Shown one piece after another: positions 14,438 to 21,490 of a stretch of 22,269 bases of DNA. The notes below the pieces were generated by a model. That model saw only the letters and a program-made list of their open reading frames with translations. It searched no databases and was not told where the DNA came from. The first letter of the stretch is position 1. Every line of letters begins with the position of its first letter. The translations under genes were made by a program, and so were the position numbers. The DNA is from CAXYVC01 sp964292295 (GTDB lineage: Bacteria > Acidobacteriota > Holophagae > Holophagales > Holophagaceae): contig CAXYVC010000035.1 of the NCBI GenBank assembly GCA_964292295.1, positions 1 through 22,269 on the forward strand, read 5' to 3'.

Positions 14438-15436
14438 CTAGATCGACCCCGCCTCCAGGGCCTGGGCCACGGTGATGGGGGCGTGCTCCTCCTGGGGCGC
14501 CTGGCGCACGGGGCAGTCGGGCAGGGGGCAGCGGCGGCACCAGGCGCGCTGGCAGGGATCGGTGTGGGTGTGCATCTCGCCTTCGACGCCCGAGGCCTCC
14601 AGCACCGCCGTGTTGAAGGCCTCCACCAGGTCGTGGCCGCGCTGGATGGTGTAGAACTCGGGGATCACCACGTGGATGTCCACGTGGGTGTGGCGCCCCG
14701 CCCGCAGGGTGCGCATCTCGTGGATGGCGAGCACCTCGGGCGGCCGGGCCGCGTTGATCGCCGCCACGAGGCGCGCCACCACCTCCGGATCCTCCATGTC
14801 CAGGAGGGCCTGGCTGGAGCTGCGGACCAGCTTGAAGCCCGTGAAGGCGAGCTGGACGGCCACGGCGAGGGCCATGAGGGGGTCCAGCCAGGCGAGGCCG
14901 GTGAGCTTGACCGCCAGGAGGCCGATCGCAAGCCCCAGGGTGGTCCAGAAGTCCGACAGCACGTGGTGGCCGTCCGCCTCCAGGGCCCGGGAGCGCAGGC
15001 GCCGCCCCATGTGCAGCAGGAAGAAGCCCAGGGCGCCGTTCAGGAGCCCCGCCACCAGGTTCACCACCAGGCCGGTTCCCAGGTCCTTCAGGGCGACCTG
15101 CCCCATCCACTGGTGGTAGAGGGCGTCCACCGCCTCCCAGGCGATCAGCACCGCGGCCAGGGAGATCAGGCCCCCTTCGAAGGCGGCGCTGAAGTGCTCG
15201 ATCTTCCCGTGGCCATAGGGGTGTTCCCGGTCCGCGGGCTTGTCGGCGAAGAGGATCGCGCCCAGGGCGAAGACCGCCGCCACCACGTTCACCACGCTCT
15301 CGATGGCGTCGGACTTCAGGGCGGTGGACCGGGAAACCAGGAAGGCCGCGTACTTCAGGCCGAGGATCAGGAGGCCCGCGGCGATGGAGAGGATGGCCAC
15401 GCGCAGGCGCAGCTTCCGGGAAATAGGCTCGGTCAT
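14438..15436 (-). CDS. Cation diffusion facilitator (CDF) transporter with C-terminal cysteine motif
   Basis: A 332-residue CDF protein with six predicted membrane helices between residues about 12 and 205 and a cytoplasmic ferredoxin-like domain (about 210-292). In TM2 the metal-site positions read SDAIESVVN (Asp43, Glu46, Asn50), unlike the H/D-x3-D of zinc carriers such as YiiP; in TM5 the H-x3-D pair is kept (His158, Asp162). Such proteins exchange divalent metal (Zn, Fe, Mn, Co) for protons across the inner membrane; the TM2 change makes zinc less certain. After the usual domain there is an extra tail with C-x4-C-x2-C-x4-C (Cys295, 300, 303, 308), a possible metal sensor. Its ATG overlaps the stop of the HD-domain gene (ATGA), indicating translational coupling. 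It is the last gene of the hyd-headed run. Confidence 0.9.
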   Translation of the reverse strand: MTEPISRKLRLRVAILSIAAGLLILGLKYAAFLVSRSTALKSDAIESVVNVVAAVFALGAILFADKPADREHPYGHGKIEHFSAAFEGGLISLAAVLIAWEAVDALYHQWMGQVALKDLGTGLVVNLVAGLLNGALGFFLLHMGRRLRSRALEADGHHVLSDFWTTLGLAIGLLAVKLTGLAWLDPLMALAVAVQLAFTGFKLVRSSSQALLDMEDPEVVARLVAAINAARPPEVLAIHEMRTLRAGRHTHVDIHVVIPEFYTIQRGHDLVEAFNTAVLEASGVEGEMHTHTDPCQRAWCRRCPLPDCPVRQAPQEEHAPITVAQALEAGSI

Positions 15437-16023
15437 GGGAGGTCCGGAACGGAGGTGGGGCGGGTGGCGCGGTCCAGGGTGTCCTGGTCCACGAGGCCGC
15501 GGATGGCCTGGAAGAGGGGATGGGCCTCCATGTGCTTCTTCCCGTAGGCGAGGTTGAAGGCGTAGTCGAAGCCTTCCGGGTTCCGGCCCTGGTTGTGCTG
15601 CAGCAGGGTTTCGAGCTTGTCCAGGCCCTTGGCGAGGCGCGCCTCGGGACTGTTTCCCAGCTCGTATTCCTCCCAGAGGGCCAGGAAGCCGGGGCGCAGG
15701 GCTTCCGGCAGGTGCCCCAGAAGCTCCACCAGGTCCTGCCGCTCCAGGTCGGCCTTGTCCGGGCGCTCCGCCTGGTCGACGGCGGGGATGTCCCCGTGGA
15801 GGGCCTCCCCCAGGTCGTGGATGACGCAGATCTTGAGCAGCTTGCCGATGTCGATGTTCCGGAACTCGCCCTCGAAGACCATGGCCATCAGGCAGAGGCG
15901 CCAGGTGTGCTCCGCGGTGCTCTCCTGCTTCCCGCTGGAGGTGTGGGCCGACCTCAGCACGTCCTTCAGGCGCTCGGAGGCCCGGATGAAGGCCAGGCAG
16001 GCTTGGATGTCGTGAAGCTTCAT
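15433..16023 (-). CDS. HD-domain phosphohydrolase (HD_3, YfbR-like)
   Basis: A 196-residue protein of the HD_3 group. Metal-binding residues are visible in order: His39 (STAEHTW), His69-Asp70 (VIHDLGE) and Asp135 (LDKLE). Members such as YfbR are 5'-deoxyribonucleotidases, others are less well defined; the substrate here is probably a nucleotide but is not proven. The start at ATG 16023 fits the family's opening (helix before AEHTW); a longer in-frame reading upstream to 16515 is a shadow of the aldolase gene. It lies 34 bp after the threonine aldolase gene and its stop overlaps the CDF start by 4 nt. Confidence 0.88.
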   Translation of the reverse strand: MKLHDIQACLAFIRASERLKDVLRSAHTSSGKQESTAEHTWRLCLMAMVFEGEFRNIDIGKLLKICVIHDLGEALHGDIPAVDQAERPDKADLERQDLVELLGHLPEALRPGFLALWEEYELGNSPEARLAKGLDKLETLLQHNQGRNPEGFDYAFNLAYGKKHMEAHPLFQAIRGLVDQDTLDRATRPTSVPDLP

Positions 16024-16057
16024 GGGATGCCCCAGGCGGCGGGTGACGCCTTTGAGG

Positions 16058-17101
16058 CTAGCAGCCCCGGAAGCCCTCCAGGGTCTCGCGCACCAGGGCC
16101 ACGAAGCTGTGGAGGTCCTCCGCTTCTGTGTCCCAGGCGCACATCCAGCGCACCAGGCCCTCCCGTTCGTCCCAGGGCCAGAAGAAGCGCTTGGCCTGGA
16201 GGGGGGCCACGCACGAGGGGGGGATGCGGGCGAAGACGGCGTTGGCCTCCACCGGGTAGACGGTCGCCACGTCGGGAAGGTCCCGCAGGGCCTCCTCGAG
16301 CTTCCGGGCCATGGCGCAGGCGTGGCGCCCGTTCGCGATCCAGAGGCCGCCCTCCAGCAGCGCCTCGAACTGGGCCGAGACGAAGCGCATCTTGCTGGCG
16401 AGCTGCATGGAGGCCTTCTGCCAGTAAGGGAAATCCCCGCCGAGGCCCTCCCGCAGGAAGACCACCGCCTCGCCGAAGACCATGCCCTGCTTGGTGCCGC
16501 CGAAGCTGAGGGCATCCACGCCCAGGTCCGCCAGGCGGAGGGGCAGGTCGTCGCCGAGGGCCGCGGCGGCGCAGCCCAGGCGGGCGCCGTCCACGTGGAC
16601 GCCCAGGCCCGCGGCGCGGGCCAGACCCACCAGGGTGGCCATCTCGTCCAGGGTGTACAGGGTGCCCAGCTCCGTGGGCTGGGTGAGGGTCAGGGCCACG
16701 GGATGGACGCCGTGGACGCCGTGGCTGAGGCCCAGCGCCGCCTCCAGGGCCTCCGGGCGCAGCTTGCCGTCGCGGCTGGCCAGGGGGACGAGGCGCATGC
16801 CCAGGGTGCGCTCCGGCGCCGTGCTCTCGTCGTTCCACACGTGGGCGGGCTCCGCGCAGAGCACCGCGCCGTGGGGTTTGGCGAAGGCGGAGAGGGCGAG
16901 GACGTTGGCGGCGGTGCCGTTGAACACGAAGTGGGTGGTGACGGGCCGTCCGAAGAGCACGTCGAAGGCGCGCCGCACCCGGGCCGTCGCGGCGTCCTCC
17001 CCGTAGGCCATGGCGTGGCCGCGGTTCACCGCCAGCAGGGCCTCCATCACCTTCGGGTGCGCGCCGGCAAAGTTGTCGCTGGCCAAGCCGCGGGTATCCA
17101 T
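16058..17101 (-). CDS. ltaE: Low-specificity L-threonine aldolase (beta-eliminating lyase family)
   Basis: A 347-residue fold-type I PLP enzyme. It begins with the family motif (SDNFAGAHPKVMEAL), has Asp171 in HVDGARLG, which pairs with the PLP pyridine nitrogen, and the PLP-binding lysine Lys204 in SFGGTKQG. The enzyme cleaves L-threonine or allo-threonine to glycine and acetaldehyde. The GGTK variant marks the clade distinct from E. coli LtaE, and other beta-hydroxy amino acids could be the true substrate. It starts 1 nt after the hydE stop, so it is almost certainly translated from the same messenger as the hydrogenase maturation genes, an unusual partner. Confidence 0.88.
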   Translation of the reverse strand: MDTRGLASDNFAGAHPKVMEALLAVNRGHAMAYGEDAATARVRRAFDVLFGRPVTTHFVFNGTAANVLALSAFAKPHGAVLCAEPAHVWNDESTAPERTLGMRLVPLASRDGKLRPEALEAALGLSHGVHGVHPVALTLTQPTELGTLYTLDEMATLVGLARAAGLGVHVDGARLGCAAAALGDDLPLRLADLGVDALSFGGTKQGMVFGEAVVFLREGLGGDFPYWQKASMQLASKMRFVSAQFEALLEGGLWIANGRHACAMARKLEEALRDLPDVATVYPVEANAVFARIPPSCVAPLQAKRFFWPWDEREGLVRWMCAWDTEAEDLHSFVALVRETLEGFRGC

Positions 17102-17102
17102 C

Positions 17103-18173
17103 TCATGCCTCCGTGGAGCGGGCCAGCAGGCGGGGGCTGGTGCCGGGGCCGGTGCCCACGGCGCGGCCCAGGGCCTCGATCTGTGCGCGGATGCGGGACG
17201 TGGTGACGTCCGCCGTTTCGTGCAGGCCCGCCTTGCCCGGGTAGATCTGGTACAGCTCCCGGTACCGGGGCGGGGTGAGGTTCGGCATGATGACGGTCGC
17301 GCCCCGCAGCAGGCCGTTGGCCCGGCCCGAATCCTGATCCAGGGAGGCCAGGGCGGTGGTGCTCGGGAGGTTCACTTGGGGGCAGAGCAGGCGGGTCAGC
17401 GCCAGGGCCTTGAGGGTGGTCAGGGGATCGTTGGGCACCTGCTCCGTGCCCGCCTCCACCATCAGCATCTCCCCGAGGGGCCCCTCCAGCGGCGTGCCCG
17501 GGCTCGGCAGGTAGGGGCCGAGGCCGATCATGTCCATGTCGTAGTCCCGGAAGGCCCACAGGTCGTTGGCCAGGGTCTCCCAGGTCTGCCCGGGGATGCC
17601 CACCATCACGCCGGTGCCGATCTCGTAGCCCATCTCCCGCATGCGCACGAGCTGGGCGAAGCGGTCCGAGGCGCCGCCGGGCAGGGCGGGGTGGATGCGG
17701 GCGTACAGGTCCTCGTCCGAGGTCTCGAAGCGCAGCAGGTAGCGGTCCGCACCCGCCTCCCGCCACAGGAGGAGGTCCTCCTCGCTGCGCTCGCCGAGGC
17801 TCAAGGTGATGGCGAGCCCCGTGCGCGCCTTGATGTCCCGCAGCAGCTCCGCCACGAAGGGACCCTCCAGGCCGGGATCCTCCCCCGCCTGCAGGACCAG
17901 GGTGCCGAAGCCGTAGGCCTTCGCGCGGTCCGCGCATTCCAGCACCTCCTCCCGGGTCATCCGGTAGCGCTCCACGGCGGGCGCGCAGGCGGCGATGCCG
18001 CAGTAGGTGCAGGAGCGTCGACAGACGTTGGAGAGCTCCACCAGGCCGCGGAGGTGCACCTCGTCGCCCACGTAGAGCTGGCGGGTCAGGTCGGCGGCGC
18101 GCCAGAGCATCTCCAGGCGGCGGGCGTCCTGCTCCAGCAGCCAGGCGTAGATTTCGTCAAAGCGGAGGTCCAT
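17103..18173 (-). CDS. hydE: [FeFe]-hydrogenase maturase HydE (radical SAM)
   Basis: A 356-residue radical SAM enzyme. The cluster motif C-x3-C-x2-C is at Cys51, Cys55 and Cys58 (CRRSCTYCGI), preceded by ELSNV, and the rest follows HydE closely (GFGTLVLQAGED, ETSDEDLYARIHP, GVMVGIPGQTWETLANDL, IGLGPYLPSPGTPL). HydE acts on the Fe(CO)2(CN)cysteine product of HydG during assembly of the H-cluster 2Fe subunit. No second cysteine cluster is present near the C-terminus, so the accessory cluster found in some HydE proteins is missing; it is known to be dispensable. The gene lies 42 bp after mnmA and 1 bp before the aldolase gene. hydG is not in the window. Confidence 0.95.
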   Translation of the reverse strand: MDLRFDEIYAWLLEQDARRLEMLWRAADLTRQLYVGDEVHLRGLVELSNVCRRSCTYCGIAACAPAVERYRMTREEVLECADRAKAYGFGTLVLQAGEDPGLEGPFVAELLRDIKARTGLAITLSLGERSEEDLLLWREAGADRYLLRFETSDEDLYARIHPALPGGASDRFAQLVRMREMGYEIGTGVMVGIPGQTWETLANDLWAFRDYDMDMIGLGPYLPSPGTPLEGPLGEMLMVEAGTEQVPNDPLTTLKALALTRLLCPQVNLPSTTALASLDQDSGRANGLLRGATVIMPNLTPPRYRELYQIYPGKAGLHETADVTTSRIRAQIEALGRAVGTGPGTSPRLLARSTEA

Positions 18174-18215
18174 GGCTCTCCCTCGGGGGAAGGGGCGTGC
18201 ATCCCAAGCGTAGCT

Positions 18216-19322
18216 TCAGCGGGGGGCTTCCTCCCAGGCCTCCGGGCCCAAGGGGCGCTCGATCACGCCGCCGCCCAGCAGCAGGTCCCCGTCGTAGAGC
18301 ACGGCGAACTGGCCCGGGGCCACGGCCAGCTGGGGCGTGTCGAAGTGCAGGCGGAAGCCGTCCTCCCCGCAGGGCCATACGGTGGCGGCCACGTCCTTCT
18401 GGCCCAGGCGCAGCTTGGCGCCCACGCGTTGGCCCGCCTCCAGGCGCTCGGTTCCCTGGAGGTTCAGGCGGGAGGCCTCCAGCCCCTCCGCGAAGAGGCC
18501 CTGGCGCTCCGTCACCACCACGCGGTTGCGCACGGCGTCAAGGTGCAGGACGTACAGGGGCCGGGGTGCGGCGATGCCGAGGCCCTTGCGCTGGCCCACG
18601 GTGTAGCGGGGCAGGCCCCGGTGGGTGCCGAGCACGCGGCCGGCCTCGTCCACGATCTCGCCCGGCCGCAGCTGCGCCTCGGCGAAGAGGGGGCCCACGT
18701 CGCCCCCCGCCACGAAGTCATGGCTCTCCTCCCGCTCCGCCACGGGCAGGCCCAGGCGGCGGGCCTCGGCGCGGGTGGCCGCCTTGTCCAGCTCCCCGAG
18801 CGGGAAGCAGAGCTGGGGCAGGAGCTCCTTCGGCAGGGCGTTCAGGAAGTAGCTCTGGTCCTTCCGGGGATCCACGCCCTTCAGGAGGACCGTGCGGCCC
18901 TCCCGCACGGCCAGGCGCGCGTAGTGCCCGGTGGCGAAGCGTTCGAAGGCGAGGCCCCGCTGGCGCGCCGCTTGGATGAGGAAGCCGAACTTCAGGTGCC
19001 GGTTGCAGAGCACGCAGGGATTGGGGGTGCGGCCGGCCAGGGCCTCCGCCCGGAAGTAGTCCAGCACGGCCTGGCCGTATTCCTTCGAGAGGTCGAAGAC
19101 GTGGTGGGCGATGCCGAGATGGCGGCACAGGGCCGCCGCGTCCTCCACGTCCCGGCCCTCGTCGGGGCCCAGGCAGGCGTGGCCCTTGGCCTCCTGGATG
19201 GCCAGGGCCCCGTCCCAGATGCGCATGGTGATGCCGAGGACCTCGTGGCCCTGCTCCTTCAGGAGGGCGGCCGCCAGGGCGGAGTCCACCCCGCCGCTGA
19301 GGCCGACGGCGATGCGGCTCAC
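18216..19322 (-). CDS. mnmA: tRNA 2-thiouridine(34) synthase MnmA, atypical cysteine set
   Basis: A 368-residue MnmA-family protein that activates tRNA U34 with ATP and inserts sulfur. The PP-loop SGGVDS is at 9-14, and the RTPNPCVLCN block gives Cys103 and Cys106. The C-terminal beta-barrel domain is complete. The region that normally carries the second catalytic cysteine (S-x-x-I-C-F-I) reads ESHDFVAGGD (199-208) and has no cysteine. Additional cysteines are at 50 (HACLGPDEG), 66 and 172. A Cys-based Fe-S or alternative sulfur route is therefore possible. The start is GTG at 19322, overlapping the hydF stop as GTGA, so it is translationally coupled to hydF. Its place between hydF and hydE is notable, since MnmA is a housekeeping enzyme. 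Confidence 0.92.
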   Translation of the reverse strand: MSRIAVGLSGGVDSALAAALLKEQGHEVLGITMRIWDGALAIQEAKGHACLGPDEGRDVEDAAALCRHLGIAHHVFDLSKEYGQAVLDYFRAEALAGRTPNPCVLCNRHLKFGFLIQAARQRGLAFERFATGHYARLAVREGRTVLLKGVDPRKDQSYFLNALPKELLPQLCFPLGELDKAATRAEARRLGLPVAEREESHDFVAGGDVGPLFAEAQLRPGEIVDEAGRVLGTHRGLPRYTVGQRKGLGIAAPRPLYVLHLDAVRNRVVVTERQGLFAEGLEASRLNLQGTERLEAGQRVGAKLRLGQKDVAATVWPCGEDGFRLHFDTPQLAVAPGQFAVLYDGDLLLGGGVIERPLGPEAWEEAPR

Positions 19323-20545
19323 GCGCGCGCCTCCAGCAGGGCGTGCGCCTCGGGGAAGGGGCGGAGGGCCCTTTCGAGGATGCCCAGGGAACACGCGATG
19401 GCGAGGCCGTAGTTGGTCATGGGCACGCCCGCCTCCCGGGCGCGGTGGATGCGGCTCATCATCTCCCGGCGGTTGCCCGTGCAGTTGCCGCAGTGGACGA
19501 TCAGCCGGTACGGCGAGAGGTCCGCGGGGAAGTCCCGGCCCTGCACGTGCGCGAAGTCCAGCTCCCCGCCCGCGAACGCATTGAGCCAGCGGGGGATCTT
19601 CACCCGCCCGATGTCGTCGGCGATGGGATGGTGGGTGCAGGTCTCGGCGATCAGCACGCGGTCGCCGGGCTTCAGACACCGCATGCGGAGGGCTCCTTCG
19701 GCGAGGGAGGCCAGGTCCCCCTGGAAGCGGGCCATGAGCACACTGAAGCCCGTCATGGGCACGCCCTCGGGCACCTCGGACGCCACCTTCTGGAAGGCCT
19801 GGCTGTCCGTCACCACCAGGGCGGGGGGCCTGGCCAGGCCCGCAAGGGCCCGGGCCAGCTCGTGCTCCTGGCACACCAGGGCCATGGCCTGGCCGTCCAG
19901 CAGGTCCCGGATGGCCATGACCTGGGGCAGGATGATGCGCCCCTTGGGGGCCTCCTTGTCGATGGGAACCACCAGCACCGCCAGCTCCCCCGAAGGCACG
20001 AGATCGGAAACCAGGTGGCGGCAGTCGAAGTGGTCCGAAGGGGCGAGGCGCAGCAGGGCTTCCCGCAGCTCCAGGACGCCCCGGCCCTCCGCCGCGGCCG
20101 CCGAGACCACCGCGCAGCCCTGGGCCTCCCGGGCGCCGCGCTCCTCCGGGCTGGGCGCCTGCAGGTCCGCCTTGTTGTAGACCACCACCACGGGGACCTT
20201 GCGCCCCTTCAGCTCCGCCAGCAGGCCCTCCTCGAAGGGGCCCCAGGCGCCTGCCTCCGTCACGATCACGCCCAGGTCTACGCGCTCGAGCACCGCCCGG
20301 CTGCGGGCGATGCGCTGCTGGCCCAGGGCGCCCTCGTCGTCCAGGCCCGCCGTGTCCACGAAGAGCACGGGCCCGAGGGGCAGCAGCTCCATGGGCTTCT
20401 CCACAGGGTCCGTGGTGGTGCCCGCCGTGGGGGAGACGATGGACACCTGCTGGCGGGTCATGGCGTTCAGCAGGGAGGACTTTCCGACGTTGCGGCGTCC
20501 GAAGAGGCCGATGTGCAGGCGCAGGGATTTGGGCGTGGACTGCAT
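19319..20545 (-). CDS. hydF: [FeFe]-hydrogenase maturation GTPase HydF
   Basis: A 408-residue scaffold protein on which the 2Fe subcluster is completed before transfer to apo-hydrogenase. The GTPase domain shows G1 GRRNVGKSS, the switch Thr in AGTTTDP, G3 DTAG and G4 NKAD. After a dimerisation domain comes the cluster-binding domain with C-x-H (Cys303, His305) and, 45 residues later, HCGNC (His351, Cys352, Cys355), the diagnostic HydF set. Start at ATG 20545 is supported by AAGGA about 6 nt upstream. It is the first gene of the minus-strand run and faces thymidine kinase across a 152-bp gap holding an FNR-type palindrome. The hydrogenase structural gene and hydG must be elsewhere. Confidence 0.96.
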   Translation of the reverse strand: MQSTPKSLRLHIGLFGRRNVGKSSLLNAMTRQQVSIVSPTAGTTTDPVEKPMELLPLGPVLFVDTAGLDDEGALGQQRIARSRAVLERVDLGVIVTEAGAWGPFEEGLLAELKGRKVPVVVVYNKADLQAPSPEERGAREAQGCAVVSAAAAEGRGVLELREALLRLAPSDHFDCRHLVSDLVPSGELAVLVVPIDKEAPKGRIILPQVMAIRDLLDGQAMALVCQEHELARALAGLARPPALVVTDSQAFQKVASEVPEGVPMTGFSVLMARFQGDLASLAEGALRMRCLKPGDRVLIAETCTHHPIADDIGRVKIPRWLNAFAGGELDFAHVQGRDFPADLSPYRLIVHCGNCTGNRREMMSRIHRAREAGVPMTNYGLAIACSLGILERALRPFPEAHALLEARA

Positions 20546-20593
20546 GGCTGTCCTTCACGAGGGGAGGGGCCCAAAAGGCCACCGGATCCTCCT

Positions 20594-20599
20594 AGGATG
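20594..20599 (-). promoter_or_regulatory. Possible -10 element for the hydF operon
   Basis: CATCCT on the minus strand (3 of 6 consensus positions) would give a start near 20587. The centre of the palindrome at 20621-20636 would then be about 41.5 bp upstream, the classical position for FNR/CRP class II activation. No -35 hexamer is visible, as expected for an activator-dependent promoter. The fit is partly by choice. Confidence 0.35.
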
Positions 20600-20620
20600 C
20601 CCGGGCGCCGGCCGCGGTTG

Positions 20621-20636
20621 TTTGACCTTCGTCAAA
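20621..20636. promoter_or_regulatory. FNR/CRP-family-like palindrome between hydF and tdk
   Basis: TTTGACCTTCGTCAAA is a perfect inverted repeat with 6-bp arms and a 4-nt centre. It fits the TTGAY-N4-RTCAA pattern recognised by FNR/FixK-type regulators. It stands out as AT-rich in a very GC-rich region and lies in the only intergenic space ahead of the hydF operon. Confidence 0.6.
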
Positions 20637-20665
20637 GCCGGCGGCCCCGGGCGCGCCTCTGCCCG

Positions 20666-20671
20666 TATGGT
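20666..20671 (+). promoter_or_regulatory. Possible -10 element for tdk
   Basis: TATGGT lies 27 bp before the tdk GTG start, the only TATAAT-like word in that interval. No matching -35 is visible. Confidence 0.35.
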
Positions 20672-20697
20672 CGGGGGAAACCCCGCCGGAGACGCCC

Positions 20698-21297
20698 GTG
20701 GCCAAGGTCTACTTCCGCTATGCCGCCATGAATGCCGGGAAGAGCACCCAGCTGCTGCAGGTGCGCCACAACTACCACGAGCGCCACCAGCGCACCCTGC
20801 TGCTGAAGCCGCGCCTGGACGACCGGGATGGCGTGGGGGTGATCGCGCCGCGCATCGGGGGGCTCCGGGCCACGGTGGACGCCCTCGTCGATCCGGACAC
20901 GGACCTGCGGAGCCTCGTGGAGGCGGACCAGGCGGCCCACGGGCGCCTGGACTGCATCCTGGTGGACGAGGCGCAGTTCCTGTCCGGCACGCAGGTGGAG
21001 CAGCTCTGCGGGGTGGCCGACTTCCTGGGCGTTCCGGTCATGTGCTACGGCCTGCGCACGGACTTCCGGGGCGAGCTCTTCCCCGGCTCCGCCCGCCTCA
21101 TGGCCCTGGCGGACGACATCGAGGAGCTGAAGACCATCTGCTGGTGCGGCAAGAAGGCCACCATCAACGCCCGCATTCTGGACGGCCACGTGCTGCGGGA
21201 GGGGCCCCAGGTGCTGATCGGCGGCAACGAGACCTACACCGCCCTCTGCCGCCGCCACTGGGCCCTGGACGAGGCCCTGCCGCCGGACCTGCGGTAG
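20698..21297 (+). CDS. tdk: Thymidine kinase (type II, TK1-like)
   Basis: A 199-residue enzyme that phosphorylates thymidine in the salvage pathway. The P-loop MNAGKST is at about 11-17, the Walker B region reads LVDEAQFL, and the lid/zinc part has ICWCGKKA and later LCRRHW, whose cysteines and histidine hold the structural zinc. The substrate loop GGNETYTALC matches the family. The start codon is GTG (20698), with GGAG about 6 nt upstream. The gene stands alone on the plus strand, divergent from hydF. Confidence 0.94.
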   Translation: MAKVYFRYAAMNAGKSTQLLQVRHNYHERHQRTLLLKPRLDDRDGVGVIAPRIGGLRATVDALVDPDTDLRSLVEADQAAHGRLDCILVDEAQFLSGTQVEQLCGVADFLGVPVMCYGLRTDFRGELFPGSARLMALADDIEELKTICWCGKKATINARILDGHVLREGPQVLIGGNETYTALCRRHWALDEALPPDLR

Positions 21298-21361
21298 CGC
21301 CCCCGCGCCTGGCCGTACCGTCAATCCTGCCCCGCTTCGCCAAGGGCGGAGATGGGCTGCC

Positions 21362-21399
21362 CGTCCGGTGAGGAACCCCCCGCTTCTTCCCACCGGACG
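21362..21399. repeat. 9-bp inverted repeat downstream of tdk
   Basis: CGTCCGGTG (21362-21370) and CACCGGACG (21391-21399) are perfect complements separated by 20 nt, 65 bp after the tdk stop. A short GTTT follows, so it may act as a weak terminator for tdk, but the long loop makes this uncertain. Confidence 0.5.
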
Positions 21400-21413
21400 C
21401 GTTTGCCGGGGAT

Positions 21414-21452
21414 GGATCCCGGGCCTCCCTGGCCCGGGAAGGCCCGGGATCC
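21414..21452. repeat. 12-bp inverted repeat in the tdk-oxidoreductase gap
   Basis: GGATCCCGGGCC (21414-21425) and GGCCCGGGATCC (21441-21452) are perfect complements, extended by one further T-A pair, around a 15-nt interval. No T-run follows directly. It could be a terminator-like barrier or a structured transcript element in this 314-bp gap, which otherwise contains no gene. Confidence 0.6.
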
Positions 21453-21467
21453 GTGCGGCCGGGGGCA

Positions 21468-21490
21468 ATTTTTGACGGATTGTCAAAAAT
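21468..21490. promoter_or_regulatory. 23-bp operator-like palindrome upstream of the [2Fe-2S]/FAD oxidoreductase gene
   Basis: Perfect 9-bp arms, ATTTTTGAC and GTCAAAAAT, flank a 5-nt centre (GGATT). It is strikingly AT-rich for this region and shares the TTTGAC/GTCAAA half-sites with the palindrome ahead of hydF, though with a centre of 5 rather than 4 nt. It lies 121 bp before the ATG and probably binds a dimeric regulator. Confidence 0.6.

Noticed and set aside
15433..16515. 360-residue reading of the HD-domain protein.
   Set aside because: The first 164 residues are a shadow of the overlapping aldolase gene; the HD family starts near ATG 16023.
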